A DNA stretch of 64,000 nt from Alphaproteobacteria bacterium. GTDB taxonomy: Bacteria > Pseudomonadota > Alphaproteobacteria > DSM-16000 > Inquilinaceae. Made by a program: the position numbers and the translations under genes. Positions 8,586 through 16,762 of this stretch are shown here, one piece after another. Position 1 is the stretch's first letter. Each line of letters begins with the position of its first letter. The DNA lies in assembly GCA_028284045.1 (NCBI GenBank), contig JANQSN010000006.1, positions 23,781 through 87,780 on the forward strand. The letters are read 5' to 3'. The notes under the pieces are model-generated. The model saw nothing but the letters and a program-made list of their open reading frames with translations. It was not told the origin of the DNA and did no database searches.

Positions 8586-8646
8586 CGCGCCGAACGGCCT
8601 TCCCGGCCCGCGGTGCGGGCAGCCCAGACCCGGAAACTCCCCGACG

Positions 8647-9462
8647 ATGGTGGCGAAACGATCGGCGCTGATCAACGTGATGGTGCGCGCCGCGGAGCGC
8701 GCTGGCCGCGCCATGTTGCGCGACTTCGGCGAGGTCGAGCAGCTTCAGGTGTCCCGCAAGGGGCCGGCCGACTTCGTCTCCAGCGCCGACCGCCGGTCGG
8801 AGGATATCCTGCGCACCGAGCTTGCTAAGGCGCGTCCCGGCATCGGCTTCCTGATGGAGGAGGGCGGGACGATCGCCGCGGCGCCGGGCGAGGACCGGCG
8901 CTGGATCATCGATCCGCTGGACGGCACCACCAACTTCCTGCACGGCATCGGGCACTTCGCCGTGTCGGTGGCGCTGGAGCAGGACGGCCAGATCGTCGCG
9001 GGCGTGGTCTACAACCCGGTGGTCGATCACCTCTACTGGGCGGAGAAGGGCCACGGCGCCTATCTCAACGACCGCCGGCTCAGGGTGTCCGGGCGGTCGG
9101 CGCTGGCCGACGCGCTGATCGCGACGGGCGTGCCCTTCAAGGGCCATGGCGACGAGGCCCAGTTCCTGCGCGAGTTGGCGGCGATCATGGGCCAGGTGGC
9201 CGGGATCCGGCGCTTCGGATCGGCAGCACTCGACCTCGCCTTCGTCGCGGCCGGTCGGTACGATGGTTTTTGGGAACACGCGCTCAACCCCTGGGACGTG
9301 GCGGCCGGCATCTTGCTGGTGCAGGAGGCGGGCGGCTATGTCAGCGAAGTGGCGGGGGGAAAGCGGCCGCTGGAAACCGGCAGCGTCCTGGCCAGCAACA
9401 CGGTGCTGCATACCCATCTGGCCCGGCTGCTGGCCGAGCGGCCGGACCGCGCGGCCGGATAG
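8647..9462 (+). CDS. suhB: Inositol monophosphatase family protein (SuhB-like)
   Basis: 271 residues of the Mg-dependent FIG superfamily. Metal ligands are Glu71/Glu72 in the LMEEGG segment, Asp89 and Asp92 in IDPLDGTTNF, and Asp in NPWDVAAG. It hydrolyses inositol-1-phosphate or related sugar phosphates; in enterobacteria the homologue SuhB also acts in rRNA antitermination. It lies 61 bases after efp and 31 bases before the next gene, so it may be read from the efp promoter. Confidence 0.9.
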   Translation: MVAKRSALINVMVRAAERAGRAMLRDFGEVEQLQVSRKGPADFVSSADRRSEDILRTELAKARPGIGFLMEEGGTIAAAPGEDRRWIIDPLDGTTNFLHGIGHFAVSVALEQDGQIVAGVVYNPVVDHLYWAEKGHGAYLNDRRLRVSGRSALADALIATGVPFKGHGDEAQFLRELAAIMGQVAGIRRFGSAALDLAFVAAGRYDGFWEHALNPWDVAAGILLVQEAGGYVSEVAGGKRPLETGSVLASNTVLHTHLARLLAERPDRAAG

Positions 9463-9493
9463 CCCGGGCCGGCCCGGCGGCCCGCCGGTCGCG

Positions 9494-10039
9494 ATGGGGC
9501 CGCGCCGGGCGACGGGCGAATCGGATACGGGCAAGGCGCCGCGATCGCCGTCCGGACCGCGCCGACGGATCGCCAGCGCCCTTGGATCGGCGGCGCTGGC
9601 GGTCTTCAGCCTCACCGCCCCAGCCGTCGGCGAGACGACGGCCTATACCGGCGAGATCGGCTTGCGCGAAAGCCCGCCGCCGGACGGCGCCGCCCCGCCG
9701 AACCCGCCAGGCGACGACCGCTGGTTGCGGATCGTCTTCGCCGGGGAGCAAGAGAATCTCGCACCCGTTTACGATGTGTTATTGCAACGACTCGCAAATG
9801 GGCTCGACTTTGCGCGCGGGCAGCGGCTCCGCCTCCGGGCGTTCTCCGGTGCCGACGATCCGGTGGCGGCGCGACGGGTGGCCCTGGCGCGGGCGATTGC
9901 GGTCCGGGCGCGGCTGATGACGATGGGGGTCGACGGACAGTGGATAGAGGTGCGGGCACTGGGCAGCCTGGCGGCGCTGCCGCCGCGCGATCGCGTCGAC
10001 GTCATCGTGACGGGCCCGCCGGACGCGGACCGGCCATGA
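9494..10039 (+). CDS. Periplasmic OmpA-like protein of an envelope cluster
   Basis: 181 residues with an N-terminal basic stretch and a hydrophobic signal-like segment ending near APAVGE (about residue 45). The C-terminal part (RLRLRAFSGADDP, ARAIAVRARLMTMGVD, IEVRALGSL) has the layout of an OmpA C-terminal peptidoglycan-binding fold. The ATG at 9494 is chosen because it precedes the signal-like sequence; no strong ribosome site decides it. It is followed by a MotA-like and a MotB-like gene, so it is probably part of a proton-driven envelope complex. Function unknown. Confidence 0.65.
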   Translation: MGPRRATGESDTGKAPRSPSGPRRRIASALGSAALAVFSLTAPAVGETTAYTGEIGLRESPPPDGAAPPNPPGDDRWLRIVFAGEQENLAPVYDVLLQRLANGLDFARGQRLRLRAFSGADDPVAARRVALARAIAVRARLMTMGVDGQWIEVRALGSLAALPPRDRVDVIVTGPPDADRP

Positions 10040-10080
10040 CACGGCCCGCGCCGACCGGCCGGCGATAGGGAGCGGCGCCG

Positions 10081-11283
10081 ATGTCCCGTCCCTCGCGATA
10101 CCTGACGCGCATGGCCTTCTTCGCCGTCGTCGTCGCGCTGATCTGCCTGGCGCTCGGCCCCGGCCTCTTGGCGGCCTTTCGCGCCAATCCGGTCTTCAAC
10201 GGCGTGATCGTCGCGCTGACCATCGTCGGCATCGTCTACACCATGCGCTCGGTCTGGGCGCTGGGGCCGGAGATCGCCTGGCTGGAGGCGGTGCAGGACC
10301 GGCTTGAGGGCCGCGCCCCCGGGCTGCAGGCCGACCCGGCGGAGCCCAGCCTGCTCGCCCCGATGGCGCGGATGATCGGGGAGCGGCGCGAGGGCCTGAC
10401 GCTGTCGGCCCTGTCCATGCGTTCGGTCCTCGACAGCATCGCCAGCCGGCTCAGCGAGACGCGGGAGATCTCGCGCTACTCCATCGGCCTCCTGGTGTTC
10501 CTCGGCCTGCTCGGCACTTTCTGGGGCCTGTTGCAGACCATCGGGTCGGTCGGCGACGTGATCGGCGGCCTGTCGGTGGAGACCGCGGAACTCGACATCG
10601 TGTTCAGCGAGCTGAAGGACGGGCTGGAGGCGCCGCTGGGCGGCATGGGGACCGCCTTCAGTTCCTCGCTGTTCGGGCTCGGCGGGTCGCTGATCCTCGG
10701 CTTCCTGGAGCTGCAGGCCAGCCAGGCGCAGAACCGCTTCTACAACGAGCTGGAGGATTGGCTGGCCGGGACCACCACCCTGGTCGGCAGCGAGGCGGCG
10801 GAGACCGCGCCGGCCGATCCCGGTCCGCGGGCGGCCCCGGCCTATCTGATGGCGTTGACCCAGCGCACGGTGGAGACCACCGAGGCGCTGCAACGGCTGA
10901 TGGCGGTGCAGGAGGCCGAGCGGCGCCGCCTGCAGGAGGAGATGCGGGCGCTGGGCGAGCGGCTGGGAACGCTGAACGACCACATGCGCACCCAGCAATC
11001 GGTTATGGTGCGCGTGGCGGAGGGGCAGCTCGACCTGAAGCCGGTCCTGCAGCGCCTGGCGGAGCGGACGTCGCTGGACGGGTTGGGCCTGGACGAGGCG
11101 ACGCGCCAGCACATCCGCAGCATCGACGATCATCTCTCTCGATCCGGCCCCGAAACGGTCGATCTCGCCCGGGCCGCCGTGGACGAAATCCGCGGTGAGA
11201 TCCGCCTCCTGGCGCAGACCATCGCCCAGTTGGCGGGCGAGGAGGAGGAATGGGCGAAGGACGAGGATCCGGCGGGCCGATGA
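10081..11283 (+). CDS. MotA/TolQ/ExbB-type proton channel protein
   Basis: 400 residues with two N-terminal membrane helices (about residues 10-30 and 38-56), a cytoplasmic loop, then the channel helices LLVFLGLLGTFWGLLQTI (around residue 142) and GTAFSSSLFGLGGSLILGFL. The T and G-rich pore segment is the family mark. A long C-terminal coiled region follows. It pairs with the MotB-like gene 62 bases downstream. The family energises envelope processes by proton flow; in alphaproteobacteria this pair is common outside flagellar clusters. It is not flagellar here, since no flagellar genes are near. Confidence 0.82.
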   Translation: MSRPSRYLTRMAFFAVVVALICLALGPGLLAAFRANPVFNGVIVALTIVGIVYTMRSVWALGPEIAWLEAVQDRLEGRAPGLQADPAEPSLLAPMARMIGERREGLTLSALSMRSVLDSIASRLSETREISRYSIGLLVFLGLLGTFWGLLQTIGSVGDVIGGLSVETAELDIVFSELKDGLEAPLGGMGTAFSSSLFGLGGSLILGFLELQASQAQNRFYNELEDWLAGTTTLVGSEAAETAPADPGPRAAPAYLMALTQRTVETTEALQRLMAVQEAERRRLQEEMRALGERLGTLNDHMRTQQSVMVRVAEGQLDLKPVLQRLAERTSLDGLGLDEATRQHIRSIDDHLSRSGPETVDLARAAVDEIRGEIRLLAQTIAQLAGEEEEWAKDEDPAGR

Positions 11284-11345
11284 CCGGCGACGCCCGCACG
11301 CCTGCGCCGACCGGCGGCCGGCGCGGATAGGGGCAAGGGCGGCCC

Positions 11346-12911
11346 ATGTCCTCGCTGCGCCGCAACGCCGGCACCCGCGCGATCAATATCTGGCCCGGTT
11401 TCGTCGACGCGCTCGCCGCCCTGTTGATGGTGGTGATCTTCGTCCTGTTGGTCTTCATGGTCGCGCAGTTCTACATGTCGAACCTGCTGTCCGGGCAGGA
11501 GCAGCAGGTGGCCCGGCTGCGCGCCGATGTGCAGGAGCTGGAGGCGCGGCTGATGCTGGAGGCCGACGTCAACGACGAGATGTCGGCGCGGTTCAACCAG
11601 CTTCAGGCCGATTACGGCCGCCTCGACGCCGAGCGCACGGCGCTGGAGGACGCGCTTTCGGCGAGCCGGCGCGACCACACCCGCCTGTCGGCCGGCCTGG
11701 CGGAGCTGGAGGCGGCGCTGGCGGCGCGCGAGTCCGACCTGACGCTGATGGAAGGCGATCTCAGCGAGGCGTCGCGGCGGATCGCCGCCGACAGCGCGAC
11801 GATCGAGCAGCAGCGTTTCGAGTTGACCGCGCTGGGCGACGAGATCGAGAGCCTGCGCCTGCTGCGCGATACCCTGCAATTGCAGGTCGACCAGCTCAGC
11901 GCCGCCGCCGGCGCGGCGGAGGCGGAAGCCGCGCGCCTGGGCAGCGAACGCGACGATCTGCGCGCCCTGGTCGACCCGCTGCAGGCGGAGCGCGACGCGC
12001 TGGCCCGGTCGCTGGCGGCCGAGCAGGAAGACGATCTACAGGGCGAGATCGCCCGCGACGTGGCGCTGGCGCTGGCGCGGCGGCTGGAGATGGAGCGCCA
12101 GGATCTGGATGCTGCCTTGTCGCTGGCGGCGGGGCGCATCGAGGCATTGCAGGCCGATCTGGCGGCGGCGCGCGATGCGGCGGCGACGACGGCGCTGCAG
12201 CTCCGCATTGCCGGCCAGACGGCGGAGCAGGAGATCGCCCGGCTGCAGGCCGATCTGGCGACGGGCCAGGAGCTGGCCGACCGCCAGGCGGCCCGGATCG
12301 CCGACCGGGAGGCGCAGGTGCTGGCCCTGCAGTCGGATGTCGACCGCCTGACCACGGCGCTGACGGCGAGCGAGGACGCAGTGGACGCCCGCGACCAGGA
12401 GATCGCCGGGCTGGAGGCGCGGCTGAACCAGGCGCTGTTGCGCCAGGTGGAGGAGCTGAGCCGCTACCGCTCCGACTTCTTCGGCCGGCTGCGCGCGGTG
12501 GTCGCCGGCCGCGAGGGCGTCGCCGTGGTCGGCGACCGCTTCGTCTTCCAGTCGGAGGTGCTGTTCCCCACCGGCTCGGCGCAGTTGCAACCGGCCGGGC
12601 GGGAGCGGCTGGCGGAGTTCGCCCAGACCCTGCTGGACCTGGCCCAGGAGGTGCCCGACGACATCGACTGGGTGCTGCGGGTCGACGGCCACACGGACCG
12701 GCGGCCGATCAACTCGCCCGAATTTCCGTCGAACTGGGAGCTGTCGACCGCGCGCGCGGTGCGCGTCGTGCGGTTCCTGGAGGACGAAGGCGTGCCGGCC
12801 GACCGTCTGGCCGCGGCTGGGTTCGCCGCATTCCAACCGATCGACGACGGCGACAGCGACGCCGCGCTGGCCCGCAACCGCCGGATCGAACTGAGGCTGG
12901 ATCAGCGCTGA
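11346..12911 (+). CDS. OmpA/MotB-like protein with a long coiled coil
   Basis: 521 residues. A single membrane helix (about residues 22-45, ALLMVVIFVLLVFMVAQFYM) follows a short cytoplasmic N terminus. About 300 residues of heptad-rich coiled coil come next, and a C-terminal OmpA domain (VLFPTGSAQLQPAGRERL, VDGHTDRRPI, NWELSTARA, RNRRIELRL) that binds peptidoglycan. It is the expected stator-like partner of the preceding MotA/ExbB-like protein. The pair resembles ZorA-ZorB of Zorya defence, but no ZorC, D or E gene follows, so a housekeeping envelope role is preferred. Confidence 0.85.
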   Translation: MSSLRRNAGTRAINIWPGFVDALAALLMVVIFVLLVFMVAQFYMSNLLSGQEQQVARLRADVQELEARLMLEADVNDEMSARFNQLQADYGRLDAERTALEDALSASRRDHTRLSAGLAELEAALAARESDLTLMEGDLSEASRRIAADSATIEQQRFELTALGDEIESLRLLRDTLQLQVDQLSAAAGAAEAEAARLGSERDDLRALVDPLQAERDALARSLAAEQEDDLQGEIARDVALALARRLEMERQDLDAALSLAAGRIEALQADLAAARDAAATTALQLRIAGQTAEQEIARLQADLATGQELADRQAARIADREAQVLALQSDVDRLTTALTASEDAVDARDQEIAGLEARLNQALLRQVEELSRYRSDFFGRLRAVVAGREGVAVVGDRFVFQSEVLFPTGSAQLQPAGRERLAEFAQTLLDLAQEVPDDIDWVLRVDGHTDRRPINSPEFPSNWELSTARAVRVVRFLEDEGVPADRLAAAGFAAFQPIDDGDSDAALARNRRIELRLDQR

Positions 12912-12930
12912 GCGGCGCGCCGCTCGGGAC

Positions 12931-14895
12931 TCAAGCGCCCGACGCGACCTCCCGGGCGGTCGGGTCGACGGGGCCGCCGCCGCCCGGCGGTCGGTCGTCG
13001 GCTGCGCTGAACTGCAGGGCGGCGAGGCGGGCATAGAGGCCGCCTTGGCGGATCAGCTCGCCATGGCTGCCGCTGGCGACCAGACGGCCCTGGTCGAGCA
13101 CGGCGATGCGGTCGGCGTGCTGCACCGTCGCCAGGCGGTGGGCGATCACCAGGGTCGTGCGCTGGCGCATCAGCCGCTCGATGGCCTCCTGCACCACCCG
13201 TTCCGATTCCGCATCCAGCGCGCTGGTCGCCTCGTCCAGCAACAGGATCGCCGGGTCGCGCAGGATGGCGCGGGCGATCGCGATGCGTTGGCGCTGGCCG
13301 CCGCTCAACAGCACCCCGCGTTCGCCGAGATGGGTGTCGAAGCCTTGGGGCAGCCCATCGATGAAGCTGTCGGCATTGGCCGCGGCGGCGGCGGCGCGCA
13401 CCTCGCGGTCGCTGGCCTCCGGCCGGCCGTAGCGGATGTTGTCGGCGGCGCTGGCGGCGAAGATCACCGGGTCCTGCGGCACCATGGCGATGCGCGCGCG
13501 CACGGCCTGCGGGTCGGCCGCCCGCACATCCACGCCGTCGACCCGGACGACGCCTGCCTGCGGGTCGTAGAAGCGCAGGAGAAGCTGGAAGACGGTGGTC
13601 TTACCGCTGCCCGACGGGCCGACCAGCGCCACCGACTCTCCCGGCGACACGGCCAGCGAGACGGCGTCCAGCGCGTTGTCGTCGGGGCGTGTCGGGTAGC
13701 GGAAGGTGACGCCGTCCAGGGCAACCGCGCCGATCGGCGGCGCCGGCAGGGCCAGCGGGGCGGCTGGCGCGCGGATCTCCGCCTCCGTCGCCAGCAGGTC
13801 GAACAGCCGCTCCGTCGCGCCAGCGGCGCGCTGCAGGTCGCCCGCGACCTCCGACAGGGCGCCGATGCTGCCGGCCACCACCACGGCATAGAAGACGAAG
13901 GCCGACAGCTCGCCGCCGGAGATCCGCCCGGCCAGCACGTCGTGCCCGCCGATCCACAGGATCACGCCGACCGCCCCGAAGGCGATCAGGATCACCACGG
14001 CGGTCAGGAAGGCGCGCGCCGCCGCGCGCACCAGGGCGATCCGAAAGGCGTCCTCGACCCGGCCGGTGAAGCGGTCGATCTCGCCGTCCTCACGCCCGAA
14101 GGCTTGGACCGTGCGGATGGCGAACAGCGTCTCGTCGATCGACCCGGCGACCTCCGCCACCCGGTCCTGGGCGGCGCGGCTAAGGCGGCGGACGCGCCGG
14201 CCGAGGATGATGATCGGCAGGATCACCAGCGGCACGACCAGCGCCACCAGGCCGGTCAGCTTCGGCGAGGTGATCAGCAGCATCACCGTGCCGCCGGTGA
14301 ACAAGAGCGCGTTGCGCAGGAAGATCGAGGCGGTGGCGCCCACCACCACCTGCAGGATGGTGGCGTCGGCGGTCAGCCGGGAGACCAGCTCCGACGGGCT
14401 GTTGGTCTCGTAGAAGGCGGGGCTGAGGCGCACCGCGTGCCGGTAGACGTCGCGCCGCAGGTCGGCGATCACCCGCTCGCCGATCCAGCTCACCAGATAG
14501 AAGCGCGCGTAGGACGACGCCGCCATCAGCGCGATGACGGCCAGCAGGATCAACAGCGCGCCGTCCAGCAGCTTGCCGTCGGCGGCGCCGAAGCCGTGAT
14601 CGACCAGGTCCTTCAGGCCCCAGCCCATGCCGAGCACGGCGGAGGCGGAAACCGTCAGCGCCGCCAGCGCCCCGGCGACGGGCCAGCCATAGGGCCGCAC
14701 ATAGGGCAGCAGCCGCGCCAGGATGTTGATCGGGACGCGCCGGTCGGGGGCTGCGGTGCCGTCCGGGGACGCCGCCCCGCCGGGGGAGGGGACTCCGCCG
14801 GTCAGCGGCTCGCCCCGGCGGTGTCGGCCGGAACCATCGAAGCCGCGTGCGGTCAAGGCCGCCCGGTCGGTCTCCGCCGTGGTCGGTCCGCGCAT
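12931..14895 (-). CDS. ABC exporter, fused membrane and ATPase domains (MsbA/BmrA type)
   Basis: About 654 residues: six membrane helices (about residues 75-360) and a C-terminal ATPase with Walker A GPSGSGKTT, signature LSGGQRQRIAIARA, Walker B ILLLDEATSALD and the H-loop IAHRLAT. It works as a homodimer or with a partner; lipid or drug export cannot be separated. The open frame continues to 15255, but that part is antisense to the ssrA gene, so the ATG at 14895 (MRGPTTAETD) is taken; AAGGTG abuts it and GGGGAGA lies further upstream, so the start is not certain. The stop is convergent with the OmpA/MotB-like gene. Confidence 0.85.
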   Translation of the reverse strand: MRGPTTAETDRAALTARGFDGSGRHRRGEPLTGGVPSPGGAASPDGTAAPDRRVPINILARLLPYVRPYGWPVAGALAALTVSASAVLGMGWGLKDLVDHGFGAADGKLLDGALLILLAVIALMAASSYARFYLVSWIGERVIADLRRDVYRHAVRLSPAFYETNSPSELVSRLTADATILQVVVGATASIFLRNALLFTGGTVMLLITSPKLTGLVALVVPLVILPIIILGRRVRRLSRAAQDRVAEVAGSIDETLFAIRTVQAFGREDGEIDRFTGRVEDAFRIALVRAAARAFLTAVVILIAFGAVGVILWIGGHDVLAGRISGGELSAFVFYAVVVAGSIGALSEVAGDLQRAAGATERLFDLLATEAEIRAPAAPLALPAPPIGAVALDGVTFRYPTRPDDNALDAVSLAVSPGESVALVGPSGSGKTTVFQLLLRFYDPQAGVVRVDGVDVRAADPQAVRARIAMVPQDPVIFAASAADNIRYGRPEASDREVRAAAAAANADSFIDGLPQGFDTHLGERGVLLSGGQRQRIAIARAILRDPAILLLDEATSALDAESERVVQEAIERLMRQRTTLVIAHRLATVQHADRIAVLDQGRLVASGSHGELIRQGGLYARLAALQFSAADDRPPGGGGPVDPTAREVASGA

Positions 14896-15004
14896 CACCT
14901 TAGGGTCATCTCCCCGCCGTTCGCTTCCCAAATCTGCCGGCCCGACCGGCGGCGAACGGACCTCGCGTCCCGTATAGACAAGCCGGCGGACGGGGCCAAG
15001 GCCG

Positions 15005-15033
15005 TTTCCATCGGACCGCCGGTCCCCTATATT
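15005..15033 (+). promoter_or_regulatory. Predicted sigma-70 promoter of ssrA
   Basis: TTTCCA (15005-15010) and TATATT (15028-15033) are separated by 17 bases. Transcription would begin near 15040, just before the acceptor piece of the tmRNA precursor. Confidence 0.55.
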
Positions 15034-15039
15034 GGAAGG

Positions 15040-15360
15040 CGTCGGGCAACCGACTATGGCGATAAACGTTCTGCGGCATAAGCGTAGCGGACCCGGGGGC
15101 AGTACCCGGCGCCTCCACCAACCCCTCCCCAGCCGGCCGATGGCCGCTGGCGGGGCCGACGGGGGCGAAACAGGCTCGACGCGCGTGGTAAAGGCAGGAT
15201 CTTCGCCCGGCATGGTTCCACCGTCATCGGGCCATTGCATAGTTGCGAACGACAACTACGCTGAGACCCGCGCGGTCGCGTAAGCGGCTAAGCAGTCTCT
15301 CTAGAATTCCTGGGGGTTAGCCCCTCCAGGTGGGGTCCGGGGCACCCAGCAACAGAACGC
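15040..15360 (+). ncRNA. ssrA: Two-piece (circularly permuted) tmRNA, alphaproteobacterial type
   Basis: tmRNA rescues stalled ribosomes and adds a degradation tag. The acceptor piece lies first: T-arm CCGGG-GGCAGTA-CCCGG (about 15093-15109), then CGCCTCC and ACCA ending at 15120. A 40-base intervening segment (15121-15160) that folds as a GC hairpin follows. The coding piece then begins GGGGGCGAAACAGGCTCGAC at 15161. GGGGGCG (15161-15167) pairs with CGCCTCC (15110-15116) with a G-U wobble at the third pair, the alanine identity element. A pseudoknot stem GCCCG/CGGGC (15205-15209 with 15228-15232) precedes the tag frame at 15245-15283, which reads ANDNYAETRAVA and stop. GCAGGA (15194-15199) can pair with TTCTGC (15069-15074) across the two pieces. 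Outer ends are approximate. Confidence 0.93.
15121..15160 (+). other. Internal transcribed segment of the tmRNA precursor
   Basis: This stretch joins the CCA end of the acceptor piece to the 5' end of the coding piece and should be removed during maturation. It folds as a GC-rich hairpin: CCAGC(C)GGCC pairs with GGCCGCTGG around a GAT loop, with one bulged C. Confidence 0.75.
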
Positions 15361-15514
15361 CCCATTTTCCTTGGCCTGCTGTGTGCTCTTCGCCGCGCCG
15401 CGCGTGCCTGAGGGCCGCTCACGCGTTTGTGAGCGGTGGTGTCCGGGGCTTTTGCCCGGGCCGTGTGGCGTTGCGGGGTTCCCAAGCCCCGGGGGGGCCG
15501 CTAGTCTCCGCCCC

Positions 15515-16051
15515 ATGCCGGAAGAGGAACTCCGCTACGACAGAATGGTCGAACGCGCGTTGCGCGGGGTCGTGCACGACGCCTTGAACCTGGTGGCGTC
15601 CCGCGGCCTTCCGGGCGACCACCATTTCTACATCACCTTCGCGACGACCTTCCCGGGCGTTGAAATTCCGCGGTTCCTGCTCGACCGCTATCCCCGGGAA
15701 ATGACCATCGTGCTGCAATATCAGTTCTTCGGGCTCGACGTGTCGCGCGAGGAATTCGCCGTGACGCTGAGTTTTGGGGGCAAGCACGAGCGGCTGCGCA
15801 TCCCGCTGGCGGCGGTGACGACGTTTGCCGACCCGTCGGTCAACTTCGCGCTGCAGTTCCAGACGGTGGAGGATGCCGGCGACGACCTGCTGGACGAAAC
15901 CGACCTGGCGGCCTTTCCCACCCCGGAAGCCGATGCCGACAACGATCCCGACGGCCCGCCGCCGCCGGCCGATCCGGCAGGTCCCACCACCGGCGGTGCC
16001 GGCGGTGCCGGCGACAAGGTCGTAACCCTGGATAACTTCCGCAAGAAGTAG
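15515..16051 (+). CDS. sspB: SspB family ClpXP adaptor (alphaproteobacterial type)
   Basis: 178 residues. The N-terminal two thirds form the SspB substrate-binding fold (RGLPGDHHFYITFATTFPGV, RYPREMTIVLQYQFF). A flexible proline- and aspartate-rich linker follows, and the C-terminal tail VVTLDNFRKK should be the ClpX-binding module. SspB captures ssrA-tagged proteins and hands them to ClpXP. The tmRNA gene that encodes the tag lies directly upstream on the same strand. The ATG at 15515 is chosen because the upstream part of the open frame is hairpin-rich DNA with no homology. Confidence 0.92.
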   Translation: MPEEELRYDRMVERALRGVVHDALNLVASRGLPGDHHFYITFATTFPGVEIPRFLLDRYPREMTIVLQYQFFGLDVSREEFAVTLSFGGKHERLRIPLAAVTTFADPSVNFALQFQTVEDAGDDLLDETDLAAFPTPEADADNDPDGPPPPADPAGPTTGGAGGAGDKVVTLDNFRKK

Positions 16052-16057
16052 GGCGCG

Positions 16058-16762
16058 TCAGCCGGCGCGCTGGCGCAACCGGGCGGCCATGCGGAACGGT
16101 GCCTCCGCCAGCTCGCCGAGGCGGCCGACCCGCGACACGAGCTTGCCGGAGCGCAGGATGCCGTCGATCCGCCGGTCGAGGAAGCCGGCGGTGTTGGCGT
16201 GGTCGTCGCTGTTGTCGTTGAGCCAGTAGAGGGTCGTCGCCGCCACAGCGGCGGCCAGCGAGAAGCGCTTGGTGTAGTAGCTGAAATCCGCGGACCGATC
16301 GCCGGCGGCATGCCAGATGCGATCGACCGTCCGGGCGAGGAGCCGAGCGGACAGGGCCGCATTTTGCGGCAGCGCCAACAGCGCGGCGGCGCGCCGCACG
16401 GCATCGCGATAGGGGTCGAGCACCTCCAGGCGCAGCAGCACCACGCGGGCCACCCGCTCGCGCAGCTTCAGCTCGCCGGCGGCCGCCGCCTCCGCCGCCC
16501 AGGCTTCCAGCATCTGCCGGTCCGCCCAATCGGCGAAGGCGGCCAGCGCGTCCTGCGGCAGGTCCGCCAACAGGCCGTCGGCATGGGTCCGGTCGATGTC
16601 GACGGCTTCCGCAGCGGCATGCAGGGTGCGTCGGCTCCACCCGTCGAAGGGCACGTTGGGCAGCATCTCCGCGACCAGCCGATCGAGCATGCGCCGGCGC
16701 GTCCGGTCGCCGACATCGTCGTCGTCGGCCTCTGCCAAGGTGTCGTCGGGATCGTCGATCAT
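16058..16762 (-). CDS. COQ9 family protein (ubiquinone biosynthesis accessory)
   Basis: 234 residues with the COQ9 C-terminal region (DRIWHAAGDRSADFSYYTKR, LYWLNDNSDD) at about residues 150-195 and a TetR-like helical start. COQ9 binds lipids and presents ubiquinone precursors to COQ7 in the Coq synthome; in bacteria it is largely confined to alphaproteobacteria. Its ATG overlaps the def stop (ATGA), so the genes are coupled. The acidic N terminus (residues 1-20) is variable in the family. Confidence 0.9.
   Translation of the reverse strand: MIDDPDDTLAEADDDDVGDRTRRRMLDRLVAEMLPNVPFDGWSRRTLHAAAEAVDIDRTHADGLLADLPQDALAAFADWADRQMLEAWAAEAAAAGELKLRERVARVVLLRLEVLDPYRDAVRRAAALLALPQNAALSARLLARTVDRIWHAAGDRSADFSYYTKRFSLAAAVAATTLYWLNDNSDDHANTAGFLDRRIDGILRSGKLVSRVGRLGELAEAPFRMAARLRQRAG

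Noticed and set aside
8606..8620. GCCCGC-GGT-GCGGGC hairpin after efp as terminator
   Set aside because: No T-run follows and suhB begins closely downstream, so a terminator is not supported.
9494..12911. Zorya defence system
   Set aside because: MotA- and MotB-like genes are present, but no ZorC, ZorD or ZorE helicase or nuclease gene follows; suhB and an ABC exporter flank them.
13045..15081. 678-codon plus-strand open frame
   Set aside because: It is antisense to the ABC exporter, which has all ATPase motifs, and is rich in His, Arg and Gly as expected for a high-GC shadow frame.
14896..15255. N-terminal extension of the ABC exporter frame
   Set aside because: It would be read antisense through the tmRNA gene and has no transporter-like sequence.
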